DNA of 64,000 nucleotides, taken from contig OZ025258.1 of assembly GCA_964019135.1 (NCBI GenBank), forward strand, positions 34,479,202-34,543,201. Direction: 5' to 3'. Of this stretch, positions 41,401 to 54,300 are shown in pieces. Each line of letters begins with the position of its first letter. The first letter of the stretch is position 1. The notes beneath the pieces are model-generated. The model was not told the DNA's origin. It did not search any database and saw nothing but the letters and a program-made list of their open reading frames with translations. The position numbers and the translations under genes were made by a program. This DNA is from Arenicola marina (Eukaryota; Annelida; Polychaeta; Arenicolidae).

Positions 41401-44400
41401 ATACAAAGCATAGGGAGCTCTTTGTAGTGGTGTGAAACGCACAGAAAACCAGCGTCTTGCGATTTAAAACTAGTACGAGTATGAAGGTACACCCCCAAAC
41501 ATTTATTCCATATGGTTTTCAAATCTAACATTGCATTCATATCTCAAACATCAGCGTCTTGCGATTTAAAACTAGTACGAGTATGAAGGTACACCCCCAA
41601 ACATTTATTCCATATGGTTTTCAAATCTAACATTGCATTCATATCTCAAACATCAGTGAGTCTAGTTTGAGACCCATAGTAAAGTATAGGGACCCGCTGA
41701 CGCGTTGTACCCAGAACGGTTGTTTCTAGAGGTGAGCGCGCGCTGTCTGTGACGTCACTTACAGACCCTATTTGGCCGCTAGGGGACACAGCCCCTTCCC
41801 GTGAGTCAAACCGCGTCTGGCATGAGGACTGAAGTTGTGGCGATGTCTGTAGCGTAGGTGTCTGCAGTTTACGAGTGCGACTTTCTTTTCTTTTCTTTTC
41901 AATTTCTCATCTTCATCTCAGTGTGAAGTCTGCATTGATGAGCATGGTTATAATAGCAGAATATGCATTGAATGGTAGGCTATTAATAAAAGATGTGTAT
42001 GACATTTGAGGTCAGATCTTGGTCGCTACTACAGCGCCTTTCAGTACATAGACCAGGAATATACCCACCCAACCCTCCTACTTTTGATAATTGTATCGTC
42101 GAAAGATGCTGAACACTTCCATTTTTTTCACCATGTTCCTCGATTGCGGTCGGTTGGATCTTGCACAACTTTCCGAAGTACTGTATACGCCCTTGTTAAA
42201 CTTGATATTGTTGACATATCAAAAAAAAGTTCGCGCCTTCTGATTGGTCAACCATAAAATCCAAAGCGCGGTGCACCCGGTCACGTGGTCTAATGACGTC
42301 ATAACCACCTTTGTTGATGCTGATTTATAAAACATACGATGTACGAAAACTGGTATATTATATAAAGTCACTCACTGCAATGAATCGGACTTGCACTACT
42401 GGATTGGGTCTTGCTGACTGCAATATCTGAAACTGGTTTTGAATGAATATCTGCTTGCGGCCCGCAGTGTGATGTTTGGTCGCAGGCATTTCTCATTTGT
42501 GTTAACTGTGCTGTGAAATGGGACGTTGCGTTTCAGATTTTGTTATTACATGCAACTGACAAAAAACCTGTGATGGAGTCTTACTCCCAGTCTCTTTGCT
42601 TGACTACACGCGCTCCTTTTTAAGGGCAGTGAAGGGTGAAGTGAGTGGGCGTCAGTCTGAAACACGTCTAACAAGATGAAGGTGCTTCTAATTTTCCACC
42701 TGACTGTACTTCCAGATCACATCAATAAGACATTGCGATTGAAAACCTCTTTTAAATTAAAGACACACTTGATTATTACTCGACTGAAAAGAAGGCGAAA
42801 GAATTACAAACCTTCAGTTATTTTTGACACAGTGACATGCTTTTTCCTTTGACATGGTGGGGTCTGCTATAATGATGAGCGCGCAGCGAGACACCACGTG
42901 ACCCAGCGAGATTTAACGCGGTGTAACGAGACACAACGGTCTCCAGTTACGCCACAGATAGGTGGAATACTATTACAGAGGACTTTGTCAGTCTGGCATC
43001 TGGAGATACTTGTGATTTCGGGAGGAAATGCTTGCTGAATGGCGTAGTTAACAAAAGGAACACTTTTAACACGAACCCTTATTTGCACATCCTGCATGGC
43101 TTCGTGCGTCGAATCTGAAGTCTATGGGTATCTTTGGGTGGAAACTTCTGCCTTTTCGTGTGATTTAATGTTTTCGCAGTTAGCCCTGTAACATGGCCCA
43201 ACGGCTGCACGGCGGACTTTGGTCTGCTGGGTGTTGGTTTGTAAGATTTTCTCGGAGGATTCCCATGCAGTCAAGCCGCCAAACACCAGTCAAATATTTT
43301 CATATATACCGAGCAACCTTATTTCAACATTTTGGGTCTTGGGTTCGAATCCGTGCCTGAACACCCAATCTGGCACATGTTTTATTCATTCATTCAGGCT
43401 TCGTCGTCCCGGGAGGTTACTTCACCCAGTCTAGCCTTCGTGGCCACCTAAATTGGCATAAAACACAAATAATTTCATTTACGTTATGTTGTAAACAAAA
43501 ACATGAAAATCCTGTAAGCCTCCCCCTCCGCCTCCTTCCCTTCCGCCTCCTCCCCTTCCGCCCCCATCGTCTTCATACGCACAGCCGTCGTGATCCGGAG
43601 AGCGTTAGTGGGCAGAAACTTTGGATCCAGATTGAATGTTCTCGCGTTAGGGTGGATGGAGAAGTGTATACGGGGGGCGGGGGGAGGGGGCAGGGGTCTG
43701 GAGGGCAAAGGTCACATACATGTTAAGCCGTATTATGTCGGAAAAGCCCGTGATAAAAGGAACGTTGTTTACATATTACCGCGATACCGTTGTTTAGCGT
43801 TCAGTGGCCGTGGTGGTGTTTAGACTAGACTGCAGTAAACAACGTGCTACAGCCCCGTTATGGTAAAAGGCTCAGTCACACCGAGGTGCTGTTGGGGTTG
43901 GTCTCATGTAAACAGAAGACGCCGCCGTCGTACAAGACCATTGTACACGTTGTTACACGTCGTGTGTGCAGATCGGATTTAGGTGCAGAGGGAAAGTGGG
44001 ACAATACACGTGCGCGTGCATGTTACCCGCCTAACGCATACATGTGCTGGAGCGGAAGCCGCCCGCGCGCGGTTGTTGCTGTAGTTATAGTTGCCTGGTT
44101 CGGGGTGCATTCCTGTGTAAACTGGTGCAGTGCGCGTTGCCGTTACAGTACCTATCTAGACAGACGTCATGTTGGTTCACCTGGATAGAGAGGGGGTCGA
44201 GGTATATTGGAGGGTAGGGAGATATGTGACTCTCGTGTGGTTCACGCCAGCTGTCCTCCAGATGTTGGGTGCGTGCGTGAGAGACAGAGACAGAGGCAGA
44301 GATACAGAGAGAGTCCCCAAGAAGTGCTGTTATCTGTGGAGACTGGACCACATACCACCTGAAGTGAAGGCACACTCTCTGCCGTTTTGATATATGTAGT

Positions 44401-47400
44401 CGTCTCGTGTGTCTATGTCACGTTTATGGCCTACATATCGTTTTCCCACACACGTTATGACAGGTGTCACCACCAGAGGGAGACACAGATTAAGCGCCAA
44501 ATCGAGATAGATAGAAGGGGTTGAGGGGGGGGGGGGTGCTAGACGTGGAGACAGTGGTAAATAGTGAGGGGGAGATGAAAATGAAGGAATTGGCATCGTC
44601 TTTTCTGTGTATACGGGCTACAGTGAATGACTTGCCCCAGGTTACATCGCCTAGACCACTCGGCCGCTGAGGTAAGAGAGAGATGGATCTTGAGGCTAAA
44701 GTAGAGTAGCAAAGAGGTTGGAAAAAAGAAGAACGACGGCGAAAAACGTGTGTTTATCAGAGATGATGACAATAAGAAAAACACCTCGATGACATCCCAA
44801 CGTCAGATATCAAAACACGAAACATGATGACCAAGAAACAAAGACTTTCTTCATTTGACCTTAATCCCCCCACGTTTCCGTCAGCCTCATTCGGCACGTG
44901 ACCGGACTGTTGCGCGCGCCGACGGCCTGAGCCTCGTCCAAGGTGGACGCTGGGCAGGAGACACCTGACAGTGAACCCTGGGCAGGAGTCACCTGAAAGT
45001 GGACGATGGTAGGAGACATCTGACAGTGGACGCTGGGCAGGAGACACCTGACAGTGGACGCTGGGCAGGAGACACCTGACAGTGGACGCTGGGCAGGAGA
45101 CATCTGACAGTGGACGCTGGGCAGGAGACACCTGACAGTGGACGCTGGGCAGGAGACACCTGACAGTGGACGTCACGAGCCCCACGGGAGTCGAGAGTGA
45201 CAGTATTTTGTCTCGCCAGCCGTTCAAACGGACGACGCCTCGCCAACCTCCACTTGACGGCAACGGAGACGTCGGCTTCGAACGACGCGTATTGTTTAAG
45301 TGTGCGCGACTGGTCCCGTCAGCTTGGAGACCCAGCAATTACACTTAAGGCCTATACACGCGTCTTTCAGGGGGTGAGAGGGGGGGGGGTGGTTGTGTAG
45401 TGTAGTTCTTTGTAGGAAGTTCTCAGCTCTATAGAGCTCGGTGCACGATGTGTTACAGAAAATATGGTAATTTTCTTAGCCGCATTCTCCACCAACGAGA
45501 GGAGACTAGTCGTTTGCGGGTTGTCCTGGGGGCAACTGGCGCTGGGTAAGGCGCTTTCGTAGTAAGTTACGTATCATAAAGATAAGCGATATTGTAAGGT
45601 GAATGATGGTCTATCTATGAGAGGCCAGAGAGTTTTCCTAGTGATTCATAGGAATAAAGCACACAAAGTGCAGCCCAACAAATATGGTATGGAATTCTCA
45701 TATGATCTAAGATGGTGCAAGACTTGTTACATTCACTAACGCCTCCATGTATCTGCTTTGGAAGTAGGCCTACATGGACATTTTTCACAACGTGGTTGAT
45801 TCGTCACACATGTGCCAGGGGAGAATCGCAAAAATATGCGTTGAGAATCCTTGCGCTGGCTATCCCACGCATGTGCAGTTTTGAAAATAATTTTTGTCTC
45901 ACCGATTATTTCCTGCAGAGCTATGCTCTATAGTCCAGTATGTGACTTGTTTGCACGGTGAAAGTAGCTGAGGAAGATGTTTTATAGATGAGGATGCACG
46001 TGAGTAAGGAAGAAACTGGTGGGTGTCCCATATGCGTCTAATAAAGATCCATTCACTGACCGCTTTACACGTGCAGTAGCCGGTCGCAGGGGCAATAACC
46101 CGTGAGCTCTAGTCTAGAAATGGGAGATGATCATAGTGGATCTAATCCTAACTTGATAATTTAGTCAAACAAAGTTGACATGGGGTTTCCGTGTAATCGC
46201 TTGTTACCACGTTATATCTGTCCTGCACTGAGTAGAACTGGATTATCGCGTCTCACAGAAGTAGGACGGGGATTACTTTGATAAGCGCATAATCTAGAGG
46301 TGATTCGGTCCAGGCGACGCGCGCGTACTAATCGCAGTGGTGTCGCCATCTGGTGTGCACTATTACAAACATATGACGGTTATTTAATGCTTATTCGACT
46401 GTTATGAAAATAAACTTGATCACGTGATAGGACTTTATTTAAATGTACTCTGGATGACACTCCTGTACGTGCTCGCCGCTAACCGCAATTTGCACGTGGC
46501 GCGTGGTTGCTTAGCAACATGTCCTGAAGCAGGAGTACGATGTTTCTGTGTTGTACATTTCAATTACTAGTACGAGAATGAACGTCAAGACACCTCTCGG
46601 ATGACGCCAATCCCCTTAACCCAAACAAACGCCAAACGGTATGAGTGATATGTTATGGTATTTATCCAGGGGTTGTAATGCTATAGCTGGCTGAAATGAA
46701 CTGGGCGGAGGTTCCTCCAAGTGAAGGACGACCCGACCACACCCCTAAGGGTACACATTTCACAGACAGGTGGGAATGCGAACGTTTTCCAGGGATGGGG
46801 GTGGCTATAGGGGAAATCACAGCCGACCGCAAGTGCGATTCCATCAAGGAGGTTGGGGCGGTAGCGAGGGGAGGGGGTGGTGGGGGAAGGGGAAGCTCTG
46901 GGTTATCTCTGAGCTGGGTTTGGCATTATCGTCGTTAAGAGCCAATTACTTGCTCCTTTAATCACAATATTTAGGGCACCCTAGGCTCAAGATGAATGCA
47001 TATCTGTAGCAGCTACCCAGACCAAACCCCCCCCCCCCTTCCATACCAGCGGCGCTCTTGGTGGGTAACCACCCCCGGGGCACTAGCCACCGCGATCATA
47101 CCGTTAGGGTACTCATCTCTCACCCCCACCCACACCCCTCTGATCCAGCCAAGCTAACTTCCTATCGAGAAGTTCTGTTATTTGGATCAGCCGTGTGGAT
47201 GGTAGTAACAGGCACAGGACTCGACGAGGACGAGAGAGGGAGAGAGATTGTGTGGCACACCGTGTCCTTCAAGCATGCAATGCTGACTGAATTGGTGCGG
47301 CACGAAGCGAGGTCAATGCTTCGGGGAATGGTTGGTGATCAGGATGGCGATCGCCGGGGTTCCTCAGGAGGTAGTAGGGGTGGGGGGGGGGGGGAGGGAG

Positions 47401-50400
47401 GGAGGGGGGACCTATGCAGAGGCAATACCGCCCGTCTCTTATCTCGACATTATTGTGGGAAAAATTAATGGAATGCAGACAACGTGTGTGTATGAAGGAT
47501 TAAACTGGACCACGACACCCCCCGGGACAGGGAGGGAAATGGGGTTCGATGCCCCCCCCCCCCAAACCAGATGAAGGTGCCGGGGCGCGAACCCATGACC
47601 TGCGGCTCTGCATACGGTGGCATGATTCCGCACTGAGCTAGGGAGGATCAACCCGCAGATTGCTGGTTGGTATTAGGGCGGTGGAGGTGGGGGGGGGGGC
47701 AGTTATTACCAGGACGGGCCTGCTTAACTCGCTGGATAGTGTCTGCATGGTGTCTTTTTGGAAGAAGACAAAAAGAAAAGAATCTTGGTCGATGTAACCC
47801 AAACTGGCCATAGGATCCTTAAAGTTTCCGGTTTTAGCACGTGGCAGTGAGACATTTAAAAGAAATGCAATATTTTTAATTCGGTCCATATTTCCGCTTC
47901 CGGTATCAATGTGCTGATGTTTTGTGCAAGCGAAACATGTCGAGAAGACTGATCAAAAATGTAAAATTGAAGCCGCCCTAGCATTTCATCTGGCAGGGTG
48001 TGCATCTCTACAATTTTCAGGAGGCTATGCGACCAGCTGTAGCCCATATGTGTACCAAATGCGGGCTAAACACATGTCTAATTATTTATCGCCATGTCAG
48101 CAACGTTATTAGTCAAGTATGGAAGTGACGTATGTGCACGTAAGTGTATTTGCAGAGCTGTGGGATAAGATAGTGTGCTCAACGCTATTAACTATCTTGA
48201 CCGACAGTTCAGTGACCGATCGCATTTGGAGAGATTTGGAGCGTGGAACTAGCTATGACGGGGAGCGGTTTTCCCATTAGCAACAGTTTCCAAGACAGCT
48301 GTGCCGGGAGGCACCCACTCTCGGCGTTGTCAGTAGACCAATGCCCCCACCCCCCGCCCCGAGAAGGGTGTAGAAGGGAGATGTCAGATGCTCTGCAGGA
48401 CGGGATAGAGGCAGATATCGCAGCCGTTGTGCCACTAGGGGGCGCGCCGGCCGCCTGCATGCCTCGTACGCCATTACTACGGACGAGTGCCACGTGGTCA
48501 GGGTCTAAATGCCGAAATCACCGCAGACGGTCGATAACCAGGCCGGCTGGCCACTTCGATGCCCGGGGGCAGGAGGTCAGGGGCCCATTACAAGCTACAC
48601 CCTGCCCCACCTCCATGACCCTGACCCCCTGGGGGAGTATGGAGGAGGGGAGCCGCGGGGGGAGGGGGGGGGGGGCGGGGACGAGCGGGTAGAGGGGCTG
48701 GCTTGGCGGTAGGGGTCAGTCACGCCCCAGGCTGTTTGAGCGAGCCCGGGTGGTTTGGTGGGTGGTTCACCAGTGATTCACAGTTCGCGAAAACTTCCCT
48801 GGGCAGTCCCCGATGGGTTCCCACCCCCACCCTCCCTGCCCCCACCGCCGCCCGTGGACAGCCAGGTGGCCCGGCGGTGGAGCGTGGATGTTCCCCACAC
48901 ACCATGATGATCCACGGGGGTGAAATGCTCCGAATTGTGTAAGGGTTAGATCTAATTTTCTTGCCACGTTTCCATACACATTTGACATGGTGACTATCTG
49001 TTGATCGGGCACTGCAACACCTGTTGGTAAATCCGGCTTTCTTTCTCTGTATGCAAGTCTGTAGGCCGTCTTACTTATACGTATGCATCCCCATGTCATG
49101 TGCATCCCCATATGTCTACTTAACCCTTCCCATTACCGTGATACAAACTAGAGGTTAAAGCGTCCTTAAAACTGGCGATTAAACAAACCCAACCAAAAAT
49201 ATGCCTCATTTAATAAAGCCCAGCTATTACAATTCCTTTGAAACCCTCAAACCCTCAATATCCCACAACTATGTTTCTCCTGAATGGCACGCACTAGATC
49301 AGTCCGGGGTTGGAATCCGGGCCTTGGCACCTAATCTGGGGCACGTTTCATCCAATCCTCTTTCATCGTCCCGGGAGGTTCCTTGGGCCAATTTTGCCGT
49401 TACGTGCACAAAGACGACATAAAGCAACCAATTTATTCAATTTTTCTCTGCAGCCGTGGACTGCGTGCTGTCCGACTGGGGTCACTATGGTGAGTGCAGC
49501 ACCCGCTGTGGCTTCGGGATGAAGGAGCGGACGAAGAGGGTGCTGACGGAACCCCAGAACAACGGCCAGGCGTGCGGCACCCGGCGCGAGAGACTCGTCT
49601 GCTATGGCAACAACTGCAAGGTGCCCCGAGCCCCCGAGGAGGGTCTGGCTGTCCTGCACGGTGAGTGACGTCACGGCGTCCCCACGGGAGTCAACCATTG
49701 CAGTAGACTTGTGTGAAACAGGTTCTCGTTGAAATACTTATTTAAAAGTTTCACGTTGAGATACTTGTTTGAAACAGTTTCTCGTTGAAATACTTGTTTG
49801 AAATAGTTTCGCGTTGAAATACTTGTTTGAAACAGTTTCTCGTCGAAATACTTGTTTGAAATAGTTTCGCGTTGAAATAATTGTTTGAAACAGTTTCTCG
49901 TTGAATTTGACATGTCTGAAGCCGTTGACCGTTGAAATCGACGGTGTTTAACCCTTGGACATTTGAAAGCTATATATTGGGCTACTGCATTCCGGAGCTT
50001 GTTCTAACTCCTGTATTCCAGGATCGTTGACGTGGAAGATTGCGTAGGATACCGAGGACTAGTATAGCGTAGCTGCAACGGGTTCGATTAAGCATATTAA
50101 GGGGCAAAAAGGGCCAATGTTTTTTCATAGTTAGCAAAAAAAACTCGTCATTTTCGAGACTTATGATTGTTTAAACGGGTGAAATGAATGTCAAGCGGAC
50201 CTTGGGATAGAACCGGTATCAGGATGAAAGGATTAGATAACAGACAGATATCAAGGCCGCTGAGGTACTTTTCCGGATAGGCGCCCACGTTCCACGGGCT
50301 TTCCTGGCACTAGATGGCGTTGTGGTGATCCCCCGGATCCGGTCCGCGGGGGGTCCCTATTTACCCTCTGGGCCACCCGACCACGTGTGGTGGTGTGTGG

Positions 50401-51299
50401 TGCAGACTTCCAGACGTCCTGCTTGTGAAGGTGCCGAGAGCTGACATCAAAGGCAGCAATACCGGGGCGGGGTGGGGGGAGGGGGATGCAGCCCCCGCTT
50501 GAACGGTTAACAATAACATCGAGAGGAAATATTGTGAGAAAAAAGAAATACATAAAAGAATAAAGTGGCGAATTGGCCTCGTGGCTGGGAGACATTAAGC
50601 CGCGCATGACTGCGCATGCGCCTGAGGAAGAACAATGTGTCTAATGTTAAAAGGTCAAGGTTACAGAAGCTCATTATGAGATTCTAAATTCTTATACAAG
50701 GCATATGCCAGACTTTACCCTGGGGGCCGGGAGGGGATATGTGTCATAAGGGTAGTAAACACACCCTTTGCTTAATACACCTCAGGCAGCTTGCTATTAA
50801 TGGTGGACTAGAAAACACTTCAACATAGATTCTGGACCATTTCAGGCGCACTTTCCATTTCCGTTTCGAATGTTATCAAGGTAAATACGTTTGACTTATC
50901 ACCAAAAAAGGGTTAAACTTCAGTGCTGCCGAAAGGTTTCGATAATTTCGACGAGCCCCGTAAATAAAGCGATATCAGAAGGCGGTAGAAGGATAGTTTC
51001 GCTTGTATGAGTGTCCGAGTTAGGCGGCTGCGCTATTCAATGTGTCACGACACACTGCTTTACATCCGGGATCTGCAGCCTCCGGTCGAGTCTGGTCGAA
51101 CCGGAAGTGGACCGTGTTAGTTATTCCCCGCCAGGTGGCGATCGGTTCGGTGTGCCCGGCCGGCCGGCGTACGCGTGCAAGGCCATCTGTGTGGAGATTG
51201 ATATCCAGCGCCTGGTGGCGGATTGGAACATTACGCTATCGGAGTTTTATCGGGTCTCCTGCGCTCTGCCGGACTGTGCGCATACGCGGTATGCCGAGA

Positions 51300-51350
<51 letters not shown>

Positions 51351-54300
51351 CATGGGAAGGAAAACAACGTGTGAGGTAAGCTTGAGCAAGCTTACAGCTG
51401 TGACCGCAACAGGTCAGCGAGGAACTGATTGGTAGAGGTCAAAATGCTTGGTTCCGCTTCCGCCGCGGCTCTCAACCCCACTCCCCACCCGTGTGCCACC
51501 CACCCCTCGCTGCGCCACCCACCCCTCGCTGCGCCATTGACTCACCAGATTGCTCCGACAATATGGTGTCTGGCGTAGTAGAAAAAGTAGTGATATGGTT
51601 ATACAGATGTACGGGAGGAATGGGGCGTGGGGGTATATATTTCATGCAGAACAGGTCATGGTCATATTCAGTCCATACTATAGAACGAGTTATGAACTAT
51701 TCGCCCAGTCGGTTATGTGTGTGGAAGGGGGGTGGGGGGGGGGGGGGGGGCAGCGGGAAAGATGGGGGATGTGGGTGATTTACCCTTTAACAACGTGTTC
51801 TAAGAAAAAAAAATTAAAATTTATTAAATTGTGTATATCAATATGTAAATGTATACAAACATGAATCTCAAAGCAAATACTTTTTTTTTTTTTACATTTT
51901 CTATTTAAGTTTCGGTGAGATGTAAGTAACGTGCGCTAGATCGCGGCGCGAGTGAAACAAAATGCTGGCTGACGTTATACCTTGTCACTTAATAAGAAAA
52001 CCTGTCCTGATATAATTGTCATCATATATTGTATCAGTCCATATGGACCTGTTTTCCCCTACGAGTCCGTTACTTTCGTGCATGGTTTACAGGGTCGAGG
52101 CGAGTGCAGCGCACGCCACCGCGTGCCGCTCGCTCGGAACGCCTCAAACCAGATAAAACGGAAGGTAAATCGAGTGCATCTGACAGGAACACGTGACTCA
52201 GCTGTGGCAAACACGTGACCCAGCTATAGTGAACACGTGGGTCTGCTGTAACACGTGACCTACATTTGGAAATACATGATCCAGTTTTTTTGGAACACGT
52301 GATCTACCGTAGGAAACACGTGACTCTGTTGTGAAACACGTGACCTTGAAGAAGGAACACGTGACCTACCGTTGGTAACACGTGACCTGTACAGGAAACG
52401 TCACCGAACGGTAGTTGACATGTGTTTCCGCTGTTGGGAATGCGTGACTCAACTAGAGTACACTTGTGTTGTTCACAGCTGTAATATGTTAATTTTGTAT
52501 TTTAACACGTTAACCCGACGTGCACAGTCCAGCCCCTTTGTACATAAATACCTGACCAACGTAATGCAACGTTCAATCATGATATATTCTTCTACTCTTT
52601 GACTAAACATAATTTTAGGTGGTGCAGCATAAATCCTATTTACCTGTAACTTCGTAGCAGATAGTAACACATTTACATATCTCAATACCGGCTTACAAAG
52701 CTGCAACATAATATTTAACTCGTGATACCAGGTTATAACACATTATCATGTTCTCAACTTATATCATTATTATGTCTAATCTGTACGAGACTAAAATGCA
52801 TACAGCATTACTCACTTAATATTATATATATTGAATGTACGCCCGCTGTGGAATATAAGGGAAGTTTTTTTTGCTTAAAAACAGTTGTACATGGGTAAAT
52901 CACATCAATGTTATATGAAGATACTCTTTACTGGGGCGTAAGAAAAAGTTCAAATATGACATGTACACACATTCTGTTTCTATTACGATATATGTACACA
53001 ATTTTCATATGTGCACATACAATAAGTAGCTCACTTATTGCACGTGCACACATGCAACTCAACACAATTGTTGACGCATTAATTATACATCAGGGCCACA
53101 TGTATTTTTCATGCACAAATGTCCTACATCTTTCGTAATTGCAAGAAACATGTACACATCTTTTGTAAATGTAAACGAGAACACTTTGATCGCTGTTAGT
53201 TGTTCGCACCGTGCATGTCAGTTTTGTACCCATGAACATTGTGCACTATTATACCTACAGCTGGGGTCTACGTGTACATTGTGCACTCATTCACTCCCAA
53301 TTTCTATGTCTAACTATATTTTGGGCCGTTTGTCATTGTACATAATGGGAATTACTCTCCGTTGCCTTACCATTTTGTTTTTATGCTTATGTATTCTGTC
53401 AACATTTATGAATTGATATGAAAATGATATACAAAAATTATGCGTCCCTTTTCCCACGCCCCATGTACTAAGTTTATGACATCCCTTAGTATTTGAGCCG
53501 CAGTTACCTCCGGAGGGAGCATTATTAATTTTATATCAGTGAAGTAATGCGCGTCGCTATGCTGCAGCCATTTTACAAGAACGGGTTATTTAACCTAAAC
53601 AATAACAGTACTTTTTACTGCAATAACCTTTCACAATCGCTGACTTCTCCTCATGGTTATATTGTCACTCCGTAGTTCCAGATGGCTTTGTGGAATGTCG
53701 CTGTTTTTAGCTCATAAGACGCGCTGAGGCATTAAAGTTTTTTTCCTAATGCCTGCAACATTTGATGTGAGCCTCCTCGCTCTATTCATGCCCCATTCAA
53801 TTTGATGAAAAGTGTTTTAAAAGCACGATCATGGGAACCATACACTTGTCATTCGAGAGCAGTTATAGAGCAGTTGCCAGCATTTGAGATCAGTCAGGCG
53901 GTTGTAGTGGCCTCATCGTGCTCTTCGCACATTACCGAAAGTCTGTCGCAAGTCGAGGACCCTTTCGAGCATAAATCACAAAAATGATTTTTAACGAGTA
54001 ATTTTTTCCTGCGGTCGACTTTTAACCGCCCGCGGTAGCCTACCGTGGAACACTGGCGGGGCAAGGTGGCGGCGAGCTATATAGCCCGGGAGACGTTCTT
54101 GAGATAACAAATAGTAGCAACAGTCAGCAAAACTGGCAGTCACTTAACGCCAAGGCGAGATAAGTAAGGTAGAACGTCTGATCGGAGTGGAGTGTCGTCT
54201 CCTGCAAGTTTTACTCTATCTTGTGGCAAAGAAAGCCCCAGTGGTTGTTATAACGGCTACCAGCATCTATAGGGGCCCATGGTGTCAGTATATAAGTGTG

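Larger units (their letters stand above)
45180..49265 (+). other. SBSPON-like intron, mostly unique
   Basis: Nothing coding was recognised. It includes G-runs (45385, 46862, 47378, 48663), a CTCF-like motif at 48432 and a tRNA-like remnant on the minus strand at 47575-47645. Confidence 0.5.

Noticed and set aside
51011..51379. 122-codon frame with protein-like segment YACKAICVEIDIQRLVADWN
   Set aside because: A second frame is open over the same bases, the end is a GA repeat, and there are no splice sites or family match. It lies inside an intron of the SBSPON-like gene.
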